A DNA stretch of 19,080 bases from Chitinophagaceae bacterium (GTDB lineage Bacteria; Bacteroidota; Bacteroidia; Chitinophagales; Chitinophagaceae). Shown here piece after piece: positions 6,726 through 13,574 of the stretch. Where the stretch lies: the NCBI GenBank assembly GCA_030151745.1, contig JASLDA010000238.1:1-19080 (forward strand). Reading direction: 5' to 3'. Under the pieces are notes generated by a model that saw nothing but the letters and a program-made list of their open reading frames with translations, made no database searches and was not told the origin of the DNA. Each line of letters begins with the position of its first letter. Within the stretch, counting starts at the first letter, position 1. The translations under genes were made by a program, and so were the position numbers.

Positions 6726-6792
6726 CTTTTCATGCCATGGTTCGACTCCGGTTCGCCCAAACCTGGGCCTCCGCTCTCCGAGACATGACAAG
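6726..6792. repeat. Palindromic unit with a GGTTCGACTCC core, copy 2
   Basis: This is the second copy of the unit at 6546-6612, offset by exactly 180 bases. Arms CTTTTCATG (6726-6734) and CATGACAAG (6784-6792) differ from perfect pairing at one position. The central bases have diverged more than the left arm and the GGTTCGACTCCGGTTCGCCC segment. Confidence 0.75.
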
Positions 6793-6973
6793 GAGAATCG
6801 GATAACGACCTGTCAATGACAGCAGGATTTATTATTGTATAATATCCCGATCTTGACTGCCCCTTCGGCGAACCTGCTGCCTGTTTCCAGGCCCGGACGA
6901 CTCAATAAGAGGATACGCAGGCTGCCGGCGCAACTCTAAGCCAACTTTTACATTCCAGCGCTTTCCGATGAAT

Positions 6974-6981
6974 TACTTTTG
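6974..6981 (+). promoter_or_regulatory. Possible -7 box for signal peptidase I
   Basis: TACTTTTG matches the Bacteroidota -7 consensus TAnnTTTG, about 129 bases before the ATG at 7110. No TTG lies 17-23 bases upstream, so only half of the promoter is supported. The resulting leader of about 120 bases would be long. Confidence 0.3.
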
Positions 6982-7109
6982 GTCGTTCCTGCGATTCGGA
7001 ACGCACTGACTTTTACAGCGGACGCCGTTGGATTGCCGGTAGGCAATCCTTTTAAGCCGAACTTCGCCAGGGTCATTCCGTTCCGATTCCTTAGTCTGCC
7101 ATCATCACT

Positions 7110-8336
7110 ATGCGCAATCCTTTCCGCCGTAAGAACCCCGACGACAAACCGAAGAAGAAAAAACCGGCCTGGCGGGAATGGTTCGATGCGGCAATCTTCG
7201 CGATAGTTGCGGCCACCATTATCCGCACCTTCCTGCTGGAAGCCTATACCATCCCTTCGGAAAGTATGGAGGGAACCATGCTGGTGAACGATTATCTCTT
7301 CGTCAGCAAGATGCATTACGGTCCGAGGCTGCCGATTACCCCGCTGGCCATCCCGCTGCTGCACAATGAGAATCCCCTGACCGGAGGGCGCAGCTATTCG
7401 GATGCCGTGCAGTGGAAATACAAGCGCCTCCCGGGCTTCACCAACATCAAGCGGAACGATGTTGTCGTGTTCAATTTCCCCGACGGAGATACGGTGCTGC
7501 GTGAGAACGGGCATTACCTGCAGGACGATTACTACGAAAAATGCCGGCGCTTCGGCCGGGAGCGTGTCGTCGCCGATTACGAGATCCAGAGCCGGCCGGT
7601 GGACAAGACCGACAATTATATCAAGCGCTGCGTAGGTATCCCCGGGGATGTGATCCAGCTTAAAGACGGTCAGCTCTTCGTCAACGGCCAGCCCTCTGTC
7701 CGGCTGAACCACATGAAGATGTACTACGAGGTGGTGACGAGCCGGCCTCTCAGCGAAGAGGATTTCGAGACGAACGGCATCCGCAACGTCCCCGATAACG
7801 ACCGGCGCAACGAGGTCTTCATAATCGAGCCAAATCACTACGTGATCAATATTCCGAACGATGCGCTCGACTACTTCAAAAAGCTTCCGAACCTCGTCTC
7901 GATCCGACCGGCCACCCAGGCGCCCAACGCCATGGAAACGGCCATGCAGATTTTCCCCTACGATCCGGCGAACGCACTCTGGAACCGGGATAACTACGGT
8001 CCGCTGACTATTCCGAAAAAGGGCGTGACGGTGACGCTGACCCCGCAGAACATCGCGATCTACCGGCGCCTGATCAGGATCTACGAGCACCATACCCTCG
8101 ACGAGACTCCTGCCGGCTTTGTCATCGACGGCAAGCCCGCAACGACCTATACCTTCGGCTACGACTACTACTGGATGATGGGCGACAACCGCCATAATTC
8201 CCAGGATTCCCGTTTCTGGGGTTTTGTTCCCGAGACGCATATCGTGGGGAAGGCATGGTTTGTCTGGTTGAGCTACGGGGAAGGCGGTATCCGCTGGAGC
8301 CGGCTGTTCCGCGGCATCCATGCCCTTGAGGATTGA
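7110..8336 (+). CDS. lepB: Signal peptidase I
   Basis: This 408-residue membrane protease removes signal peptides from exported proteins on the outer face of the inner membrane. A basic N-terminus (about residues 1-22) is followed by a single membrane helix (about 26-45). The catalytic Ser52 sits in PSESMEGTM and the general base Lys172 in NYIKRCVGIPGD. The conserved C-terminal box GDNRHNSQDSRFWGFVP is present at about 355. All family boxes are there, so the enzyme should be active. It is longer than E. coli LepB (324 residues), with extra sequence between Ser and Lys boxes (about 85-165) and before the last box. Large inserts are usual in this phylum. The start at 7110 leaves the normal basic tail. 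A cytochrome c gene follows 38 bases downstream. Confidence 0.96.
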   Translation: MRNPFRRKNPDDKPKKKKPAWREWFDAAIFAIVAATIIRTFLLEAYTIPSESMEGTMLVNDYLFVSKMHYGPRLPITPLAIPLLHNENPLTGGRSYSDAVQWKYKRLPGFTNIKRNDVVVFNFPDGDTVLRENGHYLQDDYYEKCRRFGRERVVADYEIQSRPVDKTDNYIKRCVGIPGDVIQLKDGQLFVNGQPSVRLNHMKMYYEVVTSRPLSEEDFETNGIRNVPDNDRRNEVFIIEPNHYVINIPNDALDYFKKLPNLVSIRPATQAPNAMETAMQIFPYDPANALWNRDNYGPLTIPKKGVTVTLTPQNIAIYRRLIRIYEHHTLDETPAGFVIDGKPATTYTFGYDYYWMMGDNRHNSQDSRFWGFVPETHIVGKAWFVWLSYGEGGIRWSRLFRGIHALED

Positions 8337-8374
8337 AGGTTTTAGATCGAAGATTGTAGATTCCTGACCGGTTC

Positions 8375-8761
8375 ATGAAACGTATCCTGATTGCCGCGCT
8401 CGCCTCCGGCATAGCCCTGTTAAGTGCCTGCGGCGGCGGCTCCAACACTGAAACCCTGAAAGTAGATCCGGGCAAGCCTTCGTCCCCGGGTAAAAAGCTC
8501 TTCAGGCAATACTGCACGACCTGCCATATCATGGGCCAGGTGATGACGGGCCCGGACCTGACAGGAGTGCTGGAGCGCTGGAATAACGACACGCTCCGGA
8601 TCAAGACCTATATCCGCAATCCTGCTAAAGCCATCGAAGCCGGAGATCCCGAGGCGGTAAAGGCCTACGAGGCTTTCAAGCCCACTATTATGACGCCCTT
8701 CCCCCAGCTGAGCGAGCAGGAGCTGAGCGATATCCTGGCCTTTCTGAAGAACCCGGATTAG
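8375..8761 (+). CDS. Small lipoprotein cytochrome c
   Basis: This 128-residue protein starts with a lipoprotein signal peptide ending in LLSAC, with the lipidated Cys19. A Gly/Ser linker follows. One class I c-type haem site, CTTCH (Cys47, Cys50, His51), and a downstream Met106 in PTIMTPFP give the expected axial ligands. The protein would be a membrane-tethered electron carrier in the periplasm or on the envelope. The C-terminal helix (SEQELSDILAFLKN) is typical of mono-haem cytochrome c. The gene lies 38 bases after lepB, possibly on the same transcript. The redox partner is not in this window. Confidence 0.93.
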   Translation: MKRILIAALASGIALLSACGGGSNTETLKVDPGKPSSPGKKLFRQYCTTCHIMGQVMTGPDLTGVLERWNNDTLRIKTYIRNPAKAIEAGDPEAVKAYEAFKPTIMTPFPQLSEQELSDILAFLKNPD

Positions 8762-8899
8762 GCGGTGGAACCACCTGCCGGGATACTGGATACACGGTGG
8801 TTAACACCCTGGTTCTTTCGGTATAACGTATTTTGCAGCTTCGTTTTCTGCCCCGGAGCCGTCCGCTCTCACAGGAGTGCAGACGATGCTTGCAACACT

Positions 8900-9985
8900 G
8901 TGAGGAAGAAAAGCCACTTCAATACCGACGAGCTGAGCCCCGGCGAGGCGCTCAACCGGGCGCATAAGCTCGCATTCGCCCCCTTCGCGTTCCAGGCCGC
9001 CGTCATTCTACGGGACCGGGGGATCCTGGAGCTCATCGAGCAGGCCGGCGACAACGGGATCGATGCCGCTGCGATATGCGCGGCCACCGGGCTTCCCGGC
9101 AATTCCGTTCAAACCCTGCTGGAAGCCGGGCTCGGCATAGGCCTGCTCTACGACGATTCCGGCCGGTACTATATCAGCAAGACCGGGCATTATTTTCGTA
9201 ATAACGATACCATCCGGATCAATACGAATTTCATGCGCGATGTCTGCCTGCCCGGGCTGGAGGCGCTCGACGAAAGCCTGAGCGCGGCGATGCCTGCCGG
9301 CCTGCGTGCCCTGGGCGGCTGGTCCACCCTGTTCGAAGGACTGGACGCGCTGGAGCCGTCCCGGAAAGAAAGCTGGTTCGCATTCAATAACCATCACAGC
9401 GACTCGGCCTTCAGGGACGCTTTGCCGCTGCTTTTTGCGCATCGGCCGAAGCGCATCCTGGACATAGGAGGCAGCACCGGCCGCTTCGCCCTGGCCTGCC
9501 TCGACTGCGACGAGACGGTGCATGTGGGGGTGGCCGATATTTACAGCGATGTGTCCCACGCGGAACCGGGCGTTCATGCGGCCCTGCGCGCCGGCCGGGT
9601 CACCTTTCATCAGATGGATGTGCTCGATATGGCGTCCAGCCTCCCCGCAGGCTACGATACTATCTGGATGAGCCAGTTCATGCCCTGCTTCTCGGAAGAG
9701 CAGATCGCCGGCATCCTGGCTAAATGCTACCAGACCCTGCCCGACGACGGCCGCATGTTCCTGATGGAAACCTTCTGGGACCGGCAGCGGCACGCCGCAG
9801 CGGCAATGGCGCTGCAGATGACCTCGCTTTACTTCGTGAACGTGGCTACCGGGATTTCGAGGATGTGGAGCAGCGAGAGGCTGCTGGAAATGCTTAATGC
9901 GGCGGGATTCGAGCAAAGCTCCCAGCTGAACAGCATCGGGCGCGGCCATACGCTGATCGCTTTGCGGAAAAAGCCGGTCAGATAG
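8900..9985 (+). CDS. SAM-dependent O-methyltransferase-like protein
   Basis: I place the start at the GTG at 8900 (M-RKKSHFNTDE). The frame is open back to a GTG at 8765, but that stretch reads like non-coding DNA. The protein has 361 residues. The N-terminal part (about 10-95) is a winged-helix dimerisation domain (AFQAAVILRDRGILELI, then a Gly/Asp-rich wing). The C-terminal Rossmann domain has the SAM motif ILDIGGSTGRFAL and an acidic residue after the second strand (VGVADIYSD). The layout is that of small-molecule O-methyltransferases acting on hydroxylated aromatics. The next gene, 55 bases downstream, is a flavin-dependent halogenase-like enzyme. From memory, related pairs occur in flexirubin-type pigment clusters. 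The substrate is unproven, and a different phenolic natural product is possible. Confidence 0.85.
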   Translation: MRKKSHFNTDELSPGEALNRAHKLAFAPFAFQAAVILRDRGILELIEQAGDNGIDAAAICAATGLPGNSVQTLLEAGLGIGLLYDDSGRYYISKTGHYFRNNDTIRINTNFMRDVCLPGLEALDESLSAAMPAGLRALGGWSTLFEGLDALEPSRKESWFAFNNHHSDSAFRDALPLLFAHRPKRILDIGGSTGRFALACLDCDETVHVGVADIYSDVSHAEPGVHAALRAGRVTFHQMDVLDMASSLPAGYDTIWMSQFMPCFSEEQIAGILAKCYQTLPDDGRMFLMETFWDRQRHAAAAMALQMTSLYFVNVATGISRMWSSERLLEMLNAAGFEQSSQLNSIGRGHTLIALRKKPVR

Positions 9986-10040
9986 AGCGGCCGCGAACTT
10001 TTATACCTACAGACGTTAATCTCTTCAATACCCACGACCT

Positions 10041-11300
10041 ATGTCCACTATCAAAAAAAACGTTGACGTTCTTGTTATCGGCGCCGGCCCCGCGGGATCC
10101 ATCGCCGCATCGATCCTGAAGAAAAACGGTCTCGACGTGCAGATCGTAGAGAAGATGCGCTTCCCGCGCTTCGTGATCGGTGAAAGCCTCCTGCCCCGCT
10201 GCATGGAGGCCCTCGACGAAGCCGGCCTGCTGGAAGCGGTCAAAGCCAGGCACTTCCAGGAAAAGGCCGGGGCTAAGTTCGTCTGGGGCGAGCAAGTCTG
10301 CGACTTCAGCTTCAGCAACCAGCATACCAAGGGCTGGAACTGGACCTGGCAGGTAAAGCGCGCCGATTTCGACAAGACGCTTGCCGATACCTGCGAGGCG
10401 AACGGCATCCCGGTGCACTACGAAACCGAGGTGACGGCCGCGCAGATCCATGACGATGGCAGCTCCACGATCACTGTCCGCACCGCCGACGGGCAGACCG
10501 AGGAGATCGGCGCCCGCTTCATCGTGGACGGTTCCGGCTATGGCCGCGTACTGCCGACCCTGTTCGGACTGAACAAACCCAGCACGCAGTACACCCGCCG
10601 GGCCCTGTTCTGCCATATGCAGGACCCGCACCGCCAGGAAAGTGTAGAGCCGGACCGTATCGTGATCATCGTGCACAACATGACCACCTGGATCTGGGTC
10701 ATCCCATTCAGCGACGGCACCACCTCCGTCGGCTATGTCGGGAGCCCGGAATTCTTTGAAAGCTATCCCGGCGACCCGAAGGAGCAGTTCCTTGCGATGC
10801 TCATGGCCGAGCCCAGCCTGGCGGTCCGCTTCCGCGAAAAGCAGCTGGTATGGGACGAACCGAAGCTCCTGCAGGGCTGGAGCGCCACCACGGAAAAATT
10901 CTACGGCAAAGGCTTTGTGCTGACCGGAAACGTAACCGAGTTCCTGGACCCGGTATTTTCTTCAGGAGTAACGCTGGCCTCGGTTTCTGCTCAGCGTGCC
11001 GCGAACCTCGTGGTCCGCGAGCTGAGGGGCGAGCAGGTGGACTGGGAAAAGGACTACACGGAGTACATGCAGACCGGTGTTGACGTCTTCCGCACCTTTG
11101 TCGATACCTGGTATGACGGCACCTTATTCAAGATCTTCTTCGCCAAGGAGCGCCAGGACCAGATGCTGAACCAGATCTGCTCCGTGCTTGCCGGCTACGT
11201 CTGGGATACTACGAATCCCTTCGTAAAATCATCCGAAAAGACCGTCCGCACCCTCGCCCGCTACCTGGATCATATGCAGCTGGCCGGCGAGGAGAAGTGA
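10041..11300 (+). CDS. Flavin-dependent halogenase-like FAD oxidoreductase
   Basis: This 419-residue protein has an N-terminal FAD-binding Rossmann motif, VIGAGPAGSIAAS (GxGxxG at 14-19). GESLLP at 48-53 is the signature of the halogenase/geranylgeranyl-reductase-like subgroup. Two features favour a halogenase. One is a WxWxIP motif, WIWVIP (217-222). The other is Lys75 in EKAGAKFVW, which lines up with the catalytic Lys of PrnA and PltA. The late FAD-contact motif reads GNVTEFLDPVFSSGV, with Asn where Asp is common. The likely role is chlorination or bromination of an activated aromatic ring, using reduced FAD from a separate reductase. It follows the methyltransferase by 55 bases and may share its transcript. 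A non-halogenating monooxygenase cannot be excluded. Confidence 0.88.
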   Translation: MSTIKKNVDVLVIGAGPAGSIAASILKKNGLDVQIVEKMRFPRFVIGESLLPRCMEALDEAGLLEAVKARHFQEKAGAKFVWGEQVCDFSFSNQHTKGWNWTWQVKRADFDKTLADTCEANGIPVHYETEVTAAQIHDDGSSTITVRTADGQTEEIGARFIVDGSGYGRVLPTLFGLNKPSTQYTRRALFCHMQDPHRQESVEPDRIVIIVHNMTTWIWVIPFSDGTTSVGYVGSPEFFESYPGDPKEQFLAMLMAEPSLAVRFREKQLVWDEPKLLQGWSATTEKFYGKGFVLTGNVTEFLDPVFSSGVTLASVSAQRAANLVVRELRGEQVDWEKDYTEYMQTGVDVFRTFVDTWYDGTLFKIFFAKERQDQMLNQICSVLAGYVWDTTNPFVKSSEKTVRTLARYLDHMQLAGEEK

Positions 11301-11314
11301 CCCGTAAGCCGTAA

Positions 11315-11359
11315 GTGCAGGTCATGAACCCGGGCATAACCTGCGATCATGACCTGCAC
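11315..11359. terminator. Hairpin between the halogenase-like and VOC genes
   Basis: Thirteen-base perfect arms, GTGCAGGTCATGA (11315-11327) and TCATGACCTGCAC (11347-11359), enclose a 19-base loop. It lies 14 bases past the plus-strand stop and 17 bases from the minus-strand stop. It probably serves both converging genes as a terminator or 3-prime-end barrier. No T run follows on either side, so the mechanism is unclear. Confidence 0.6.
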
Positions 11360-11376
11360 CTGGCTATTCCCAGGGC

Positions 11377-11799
11377 TTAAGCCTTTCCTTTCTCGTAGTT
11401 GAACATCCAGTTCACACCGAATTTATCGGTGCACATCCCGAAGTGCGCGCCCCAGAAAGTATCGGTCAGCGGCATTGTCACGTGGCCGCCTTCGCTCAGG
11501 TTCGCGTACAGGCGCTGAATCTCCTCCATGCTGCTGCAGTTGATGTTGATCGTGACGTTATTGCCGGCTACGTAGCTGTGCTTCTTGCCGGAATCCGAAG
11601 CCATCAGCGTCTGGCCCTCAACCATGATGGAGCTGTGCATTACTAGGTTCTTTTCGTCTTCCGAGACGGGATATTCCTCGCTCGGGGGCATATCTCCGAA
11701 GCGTTGGATATGCGCGATCTGGGTATCGAATGCCTTGGCATAGAAATTCATGGCCTCTTCGCAGTTGCCGTTGAAAGTGAGATAGACGGTGAATTGCAT
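11377..11799 (-). CDS. VOC family protein, PhnB-like
   Basis: This 140-residue protein belongs to the vicinal oxygen chelate (glyoxalase/bleomycin-resistance-like) fold, in the PhnB/DUF-type subgroup. The visible hallmarks are the N-terminal strand and helix FTVYLTFNGNCEEAMNFYAKAF, shown here as YLTFNGNCEEAMNFYAKAF, then IAHIQRFGDMP, HSSIMVEGQTLMASDS and the C-terminal block WGAHFGMCTDKFGVNWMF. Subgroup members are cytoplasmic and mostly of unknown substrate; some act on small toxic compounds. No metal-ligand set is certain from this reading. The gene stands alone on the minus strand, facing the halogenase-like gene across a hairpin and diverging from the GH3 gene over a 62-base gap. Confidence 0.9.
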   Translation of the reverse strand: MQFTVYLTFNGNCEEAMNFYAKAFDTQIAHIQRFGDMPPSEEYPVSEDEKNLVMHSSIMVEGQTLMASDSGKKHSYVAGNNVTININCSSMEEIQRLYANLSEGGHVTMPLTDTFWGAHFGMCTDKFGVNWMFNYEKGKA

Positions 11800-11849
11800 A
11801 ATAAAATGTGATTTGTCGGATCGCGAAAATAGGCGTTTGCCCGATGGCT

Positions 11850-11857
11850 TACTTTTG
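11850..11857 (+). promoter_or_regulatory. Possible -7 box directly before the GH3 gene
   Basis: TACTTTTG matches TAnnTTTG and ends 4 bases before the ATG at 11862. If used, transcription would begin at or near the start codon and give a leaderless mRNA. No TTG is seen 17-23 bases upstream, so support is partial. Confidence 0.3.
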
Positions 11858-11861
11858 AACG

Positions 11862-13574
11862 ATGCCCCGCTTTGCCATTATTATTCTGTTGCTTCTCGGC
11901 ACTGCCTGCAGTGCCGCCCCACGGCCCAAAACCCCGCCTGCTCCCGCAGACCCGGTAAAGCCGGCTAATCCGTTGAAATCCATTGACGCCAAAGGCCAGA
12001 AGTGGGTAGACAGCGTGTTTGGCCGGCTGAGCCCCGACGAGCGCATCGGCCAGCTATTTATGGTAGCGGCCTATAGCGGAGGGCCAAACTTCAATGGCCC
12101 TGCGATCGAGAACCTCATCCGCAAGCACCAGGTCGGCGGGCTCATCTTCATGCAGGGCGGTGCTGCCCGGCAGGCGATCCAGACCAATGCCTACCAGAAG
12201 ATGGCCCAGGTGCCCCTGCTGCTGGCCATGGACGCCGAATGGGGACTGGGCATGCGTCTGGACAGCGTGCTCAATATGCCCCGGCAGGCTATGATAGGCG
12301 CCACGAACGATTCCGCGCTGGCATACAAGCTGGGTACCCTCATCGCCTACCAATGCAAGCGTCTCGGTGTGCATATCGACTTCGCGCCGGTAGTGGACGT
12401 GAACAATAACCCGCTGAATCCCGTGATCAATGCCCGGTCTTTCGGCGAGGACAAGGAGCGCGTGGCCCGGCTTGGAACAGCCTATATGAAAGGCCTGCAG
12501 GACCACGGCATCATGGCCTGCGCCAAGCATTTCCCCGGCCACGGCGACGTATCCGTCGACTCCCACCTGGACCTGCCCGTTATTTCCAAGAGCCGTGCCG
12601 AGCTCGATACGCTGGAGCTGTATCCCTTCCGCCGTCTTATCGAGGCCGGAGTGCAGAGCATCATGGTAGCTCACCTCGGCGTACCGGCGCTGGAGACCGG
12701 AGCCCACGTGCCGACTACGCTTTCGAAGAATACCATCGGCAATCTCCTGCGCAGGGAGCTGAGTTACGACGGGCTCGTATTCACCGACGCCATGGATATG
12801 AAAGGGGTTACGAAATACTATCAGCCCGGGGAGGCGGATGCAAAGGCCATCGAAGCCGGGAACGACGTGCTGTTGTTCTCGCAGGATGTCCCCGCCGGCA
12901 CCGCCGCCATCAAGGCCTCGGTCAAGGCCGGCCGCATATCCCAGGGAGACCTGGACCGCCGCGTGAAGAAGATCCTCGCGGCCAAGTACCGTGCCGGGCT
13001 TGCCGCCTTCCAGCCGCTGGAGCCGGAGGGGGCAACACGCGAGATCAACGATTATACCGCCGATTTCAACTCGGAGGTGGCGCGGGCTGCGATCACCAAG
13101 GTGCGCGACCGCCGGAATCTGGTGCCGCTGAAGGAGGGAGCCAAGGTGCTTTATATTGCCCTGGGCGGTTCCCTTTCTTCCGATATGCAGCGCCTGGTCC
13201 ACGATTCGGACTACCGCTTTACCAGCATCGTCGTTTCCAAGAACGGTAGTACGGCGCCGGCGGAGGCCGCGATCGCGAAGGGAGGCTGGGACGCCGTGAT
13301 CGTCAGTGTGCAGGGCCTGAGCTTCTACCCCGGCAAGGACTACGGCCTGAGCGCCGCAACGCTGAAATTCCTGGAAGACGTTTCACAAAAAGACAACGTA
13401 ATTGTCGCCATGATGGGCAATGCCTATGCCCTGCGCTACGTTTGTAATGCCGGAACGCTGATCTGCGGATATGAAGATATAGAGGCCACCGGCAATGCGT
13501 TGGCAAAGTTGCTCAGGGGCTATATCCGGGCAACAGGGCAGCTGCCGGTAACTCCGCCTTGCCTGAAGAAATGA
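11862..13574 (+). CDS. Exported GH3 beta-N-acetylhexosaminidase (NagZ-like domain)
   Basis: This 570-residue protein starts with a hydrophobic export signal (IIILLLLGTAC). A lipid-modified Cys16 is possible, although the lipobox is not canonical; a Pro-rich linker follows. The catalytic domain (about 45-400) has the GH3 set: KHFPGHGD (from Lys222), the Asp233-Ser-His235 dyad that marks NagZ-type N-acetylglucosaminidases, and the nucleophile Asp309 in FTDAMDMKGV. The C-terminal 170 residues resemble the second, non-catalytic GH3 domain. The likely activity is release of beta-linked GlcNAc from muropeptides or chito-oligosaccharides in the periplasm or at the surface. The stop TGA overlaps the ATG of the next gene (ATGA), suggesting translational coupling. 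I recall relatives in which this enzyme and the next are fused in one protein. Confidence 0.93.
   Translation: MPRFAIIILLLLGTACSAAPRPKTPPAPADPVKPANPLKSIDAKGQKWVDSVFGRLSPDERIGQLFMVAAYSGGPNFNGPAIENLIRKHQVGGLIFMQGGAARQAIQTNAYQKMAQVPLLLAMDAEWGLGMRLDSVLNMPRQAMIGATNDSALAYKLGTLIAYQCKRLGVHIDFAPVVDVNNNPLNPVINARSFGEDKERVARLGTAYMKGLQDHGIMACAKHFPGHGDVSVDSHLDLPVISKSRAELDTLELYPFRRLIEAGVQSIMVAHLGVPALETGAHVPTTLSKNTIGNLLRRELSYDGLVFTDAMDMKGVTKYYQPGEADAKAIEAGNDVLLFSQDVPAGTAAIKASVKAGRISQGDLDRRVKKILAAKYRAGLAAFQPLEPEGATREINDYTADFNSEVARAAITKVRDRRNLVPLKEGAKVLYIALGGSLSSDMQRLVHDSDYRFTSIVVSKNGSTAPAEAAIAKGGWDAVIVSVQGLSFYPGKDYGLSAATLKFLEDVSQKDNVIVAMMGNAYALRYVCNAGTLICGYEDIEATGNALAKLLRGYIRATGQLPVTPPCLKK

Larger units (their letters stand above)
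6337..7109. other. 773-base gene-free stretch
   Basis: This is the only gene-free stretch longer than 300 bases. Its first 460 bases hold a mosaic of palindromic repeat units, listed separately. The remaining 315 bases hold an AT-rich patch near 6830-6845, a short palindrome CTGTCAATGACAG near 6811, and a TACTTTTG promoter-like box at 6974-6981 upstream of the signal peptidase gene. I see no tRNA, small RNA family or convincing small protein. The short open frames here run through the palindromes. Confidence 0.7.

Noticed and set aside
6948..8321. 457-codon open frame on the minus strand across the signal peptidase gene
   Set aside because: The plus strand carries all signal peptidase I boxes; the minus frame is rich in Arg, His, Val and Asp with no motif, as expected from the complement of GC-rich coding DNA.
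8770..8806. AACCACC...GGTGGTT inverted repeat after the cytochrome gene
   Set aside because: The 7-base arms are short, the loop is about 20 bases and there is no T run, so it is too weak to call a terminator.
8765..8899. N-terminal extension of the methyltransferase from a GTG at 8765
   Set aside because: The added 45 residues look unlike the family (Trp, Cys, Phe-rich with no helix pattern), and the GTG at 8900 gives a normal charged N-terminus.
9008..9949. 313-codon open frame on the minus strand across the methyltransferase
   Set aside because: The SAM-binding motif and winged-helix domain are on the plus strand; the antisense frame has no family signature.
12054..13202. 382-codon open frame on the minus strand across the GH3 gene
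   Set aside because: It lies opposite the conserved GH3 catalytic motifs and has antisense-type composition.
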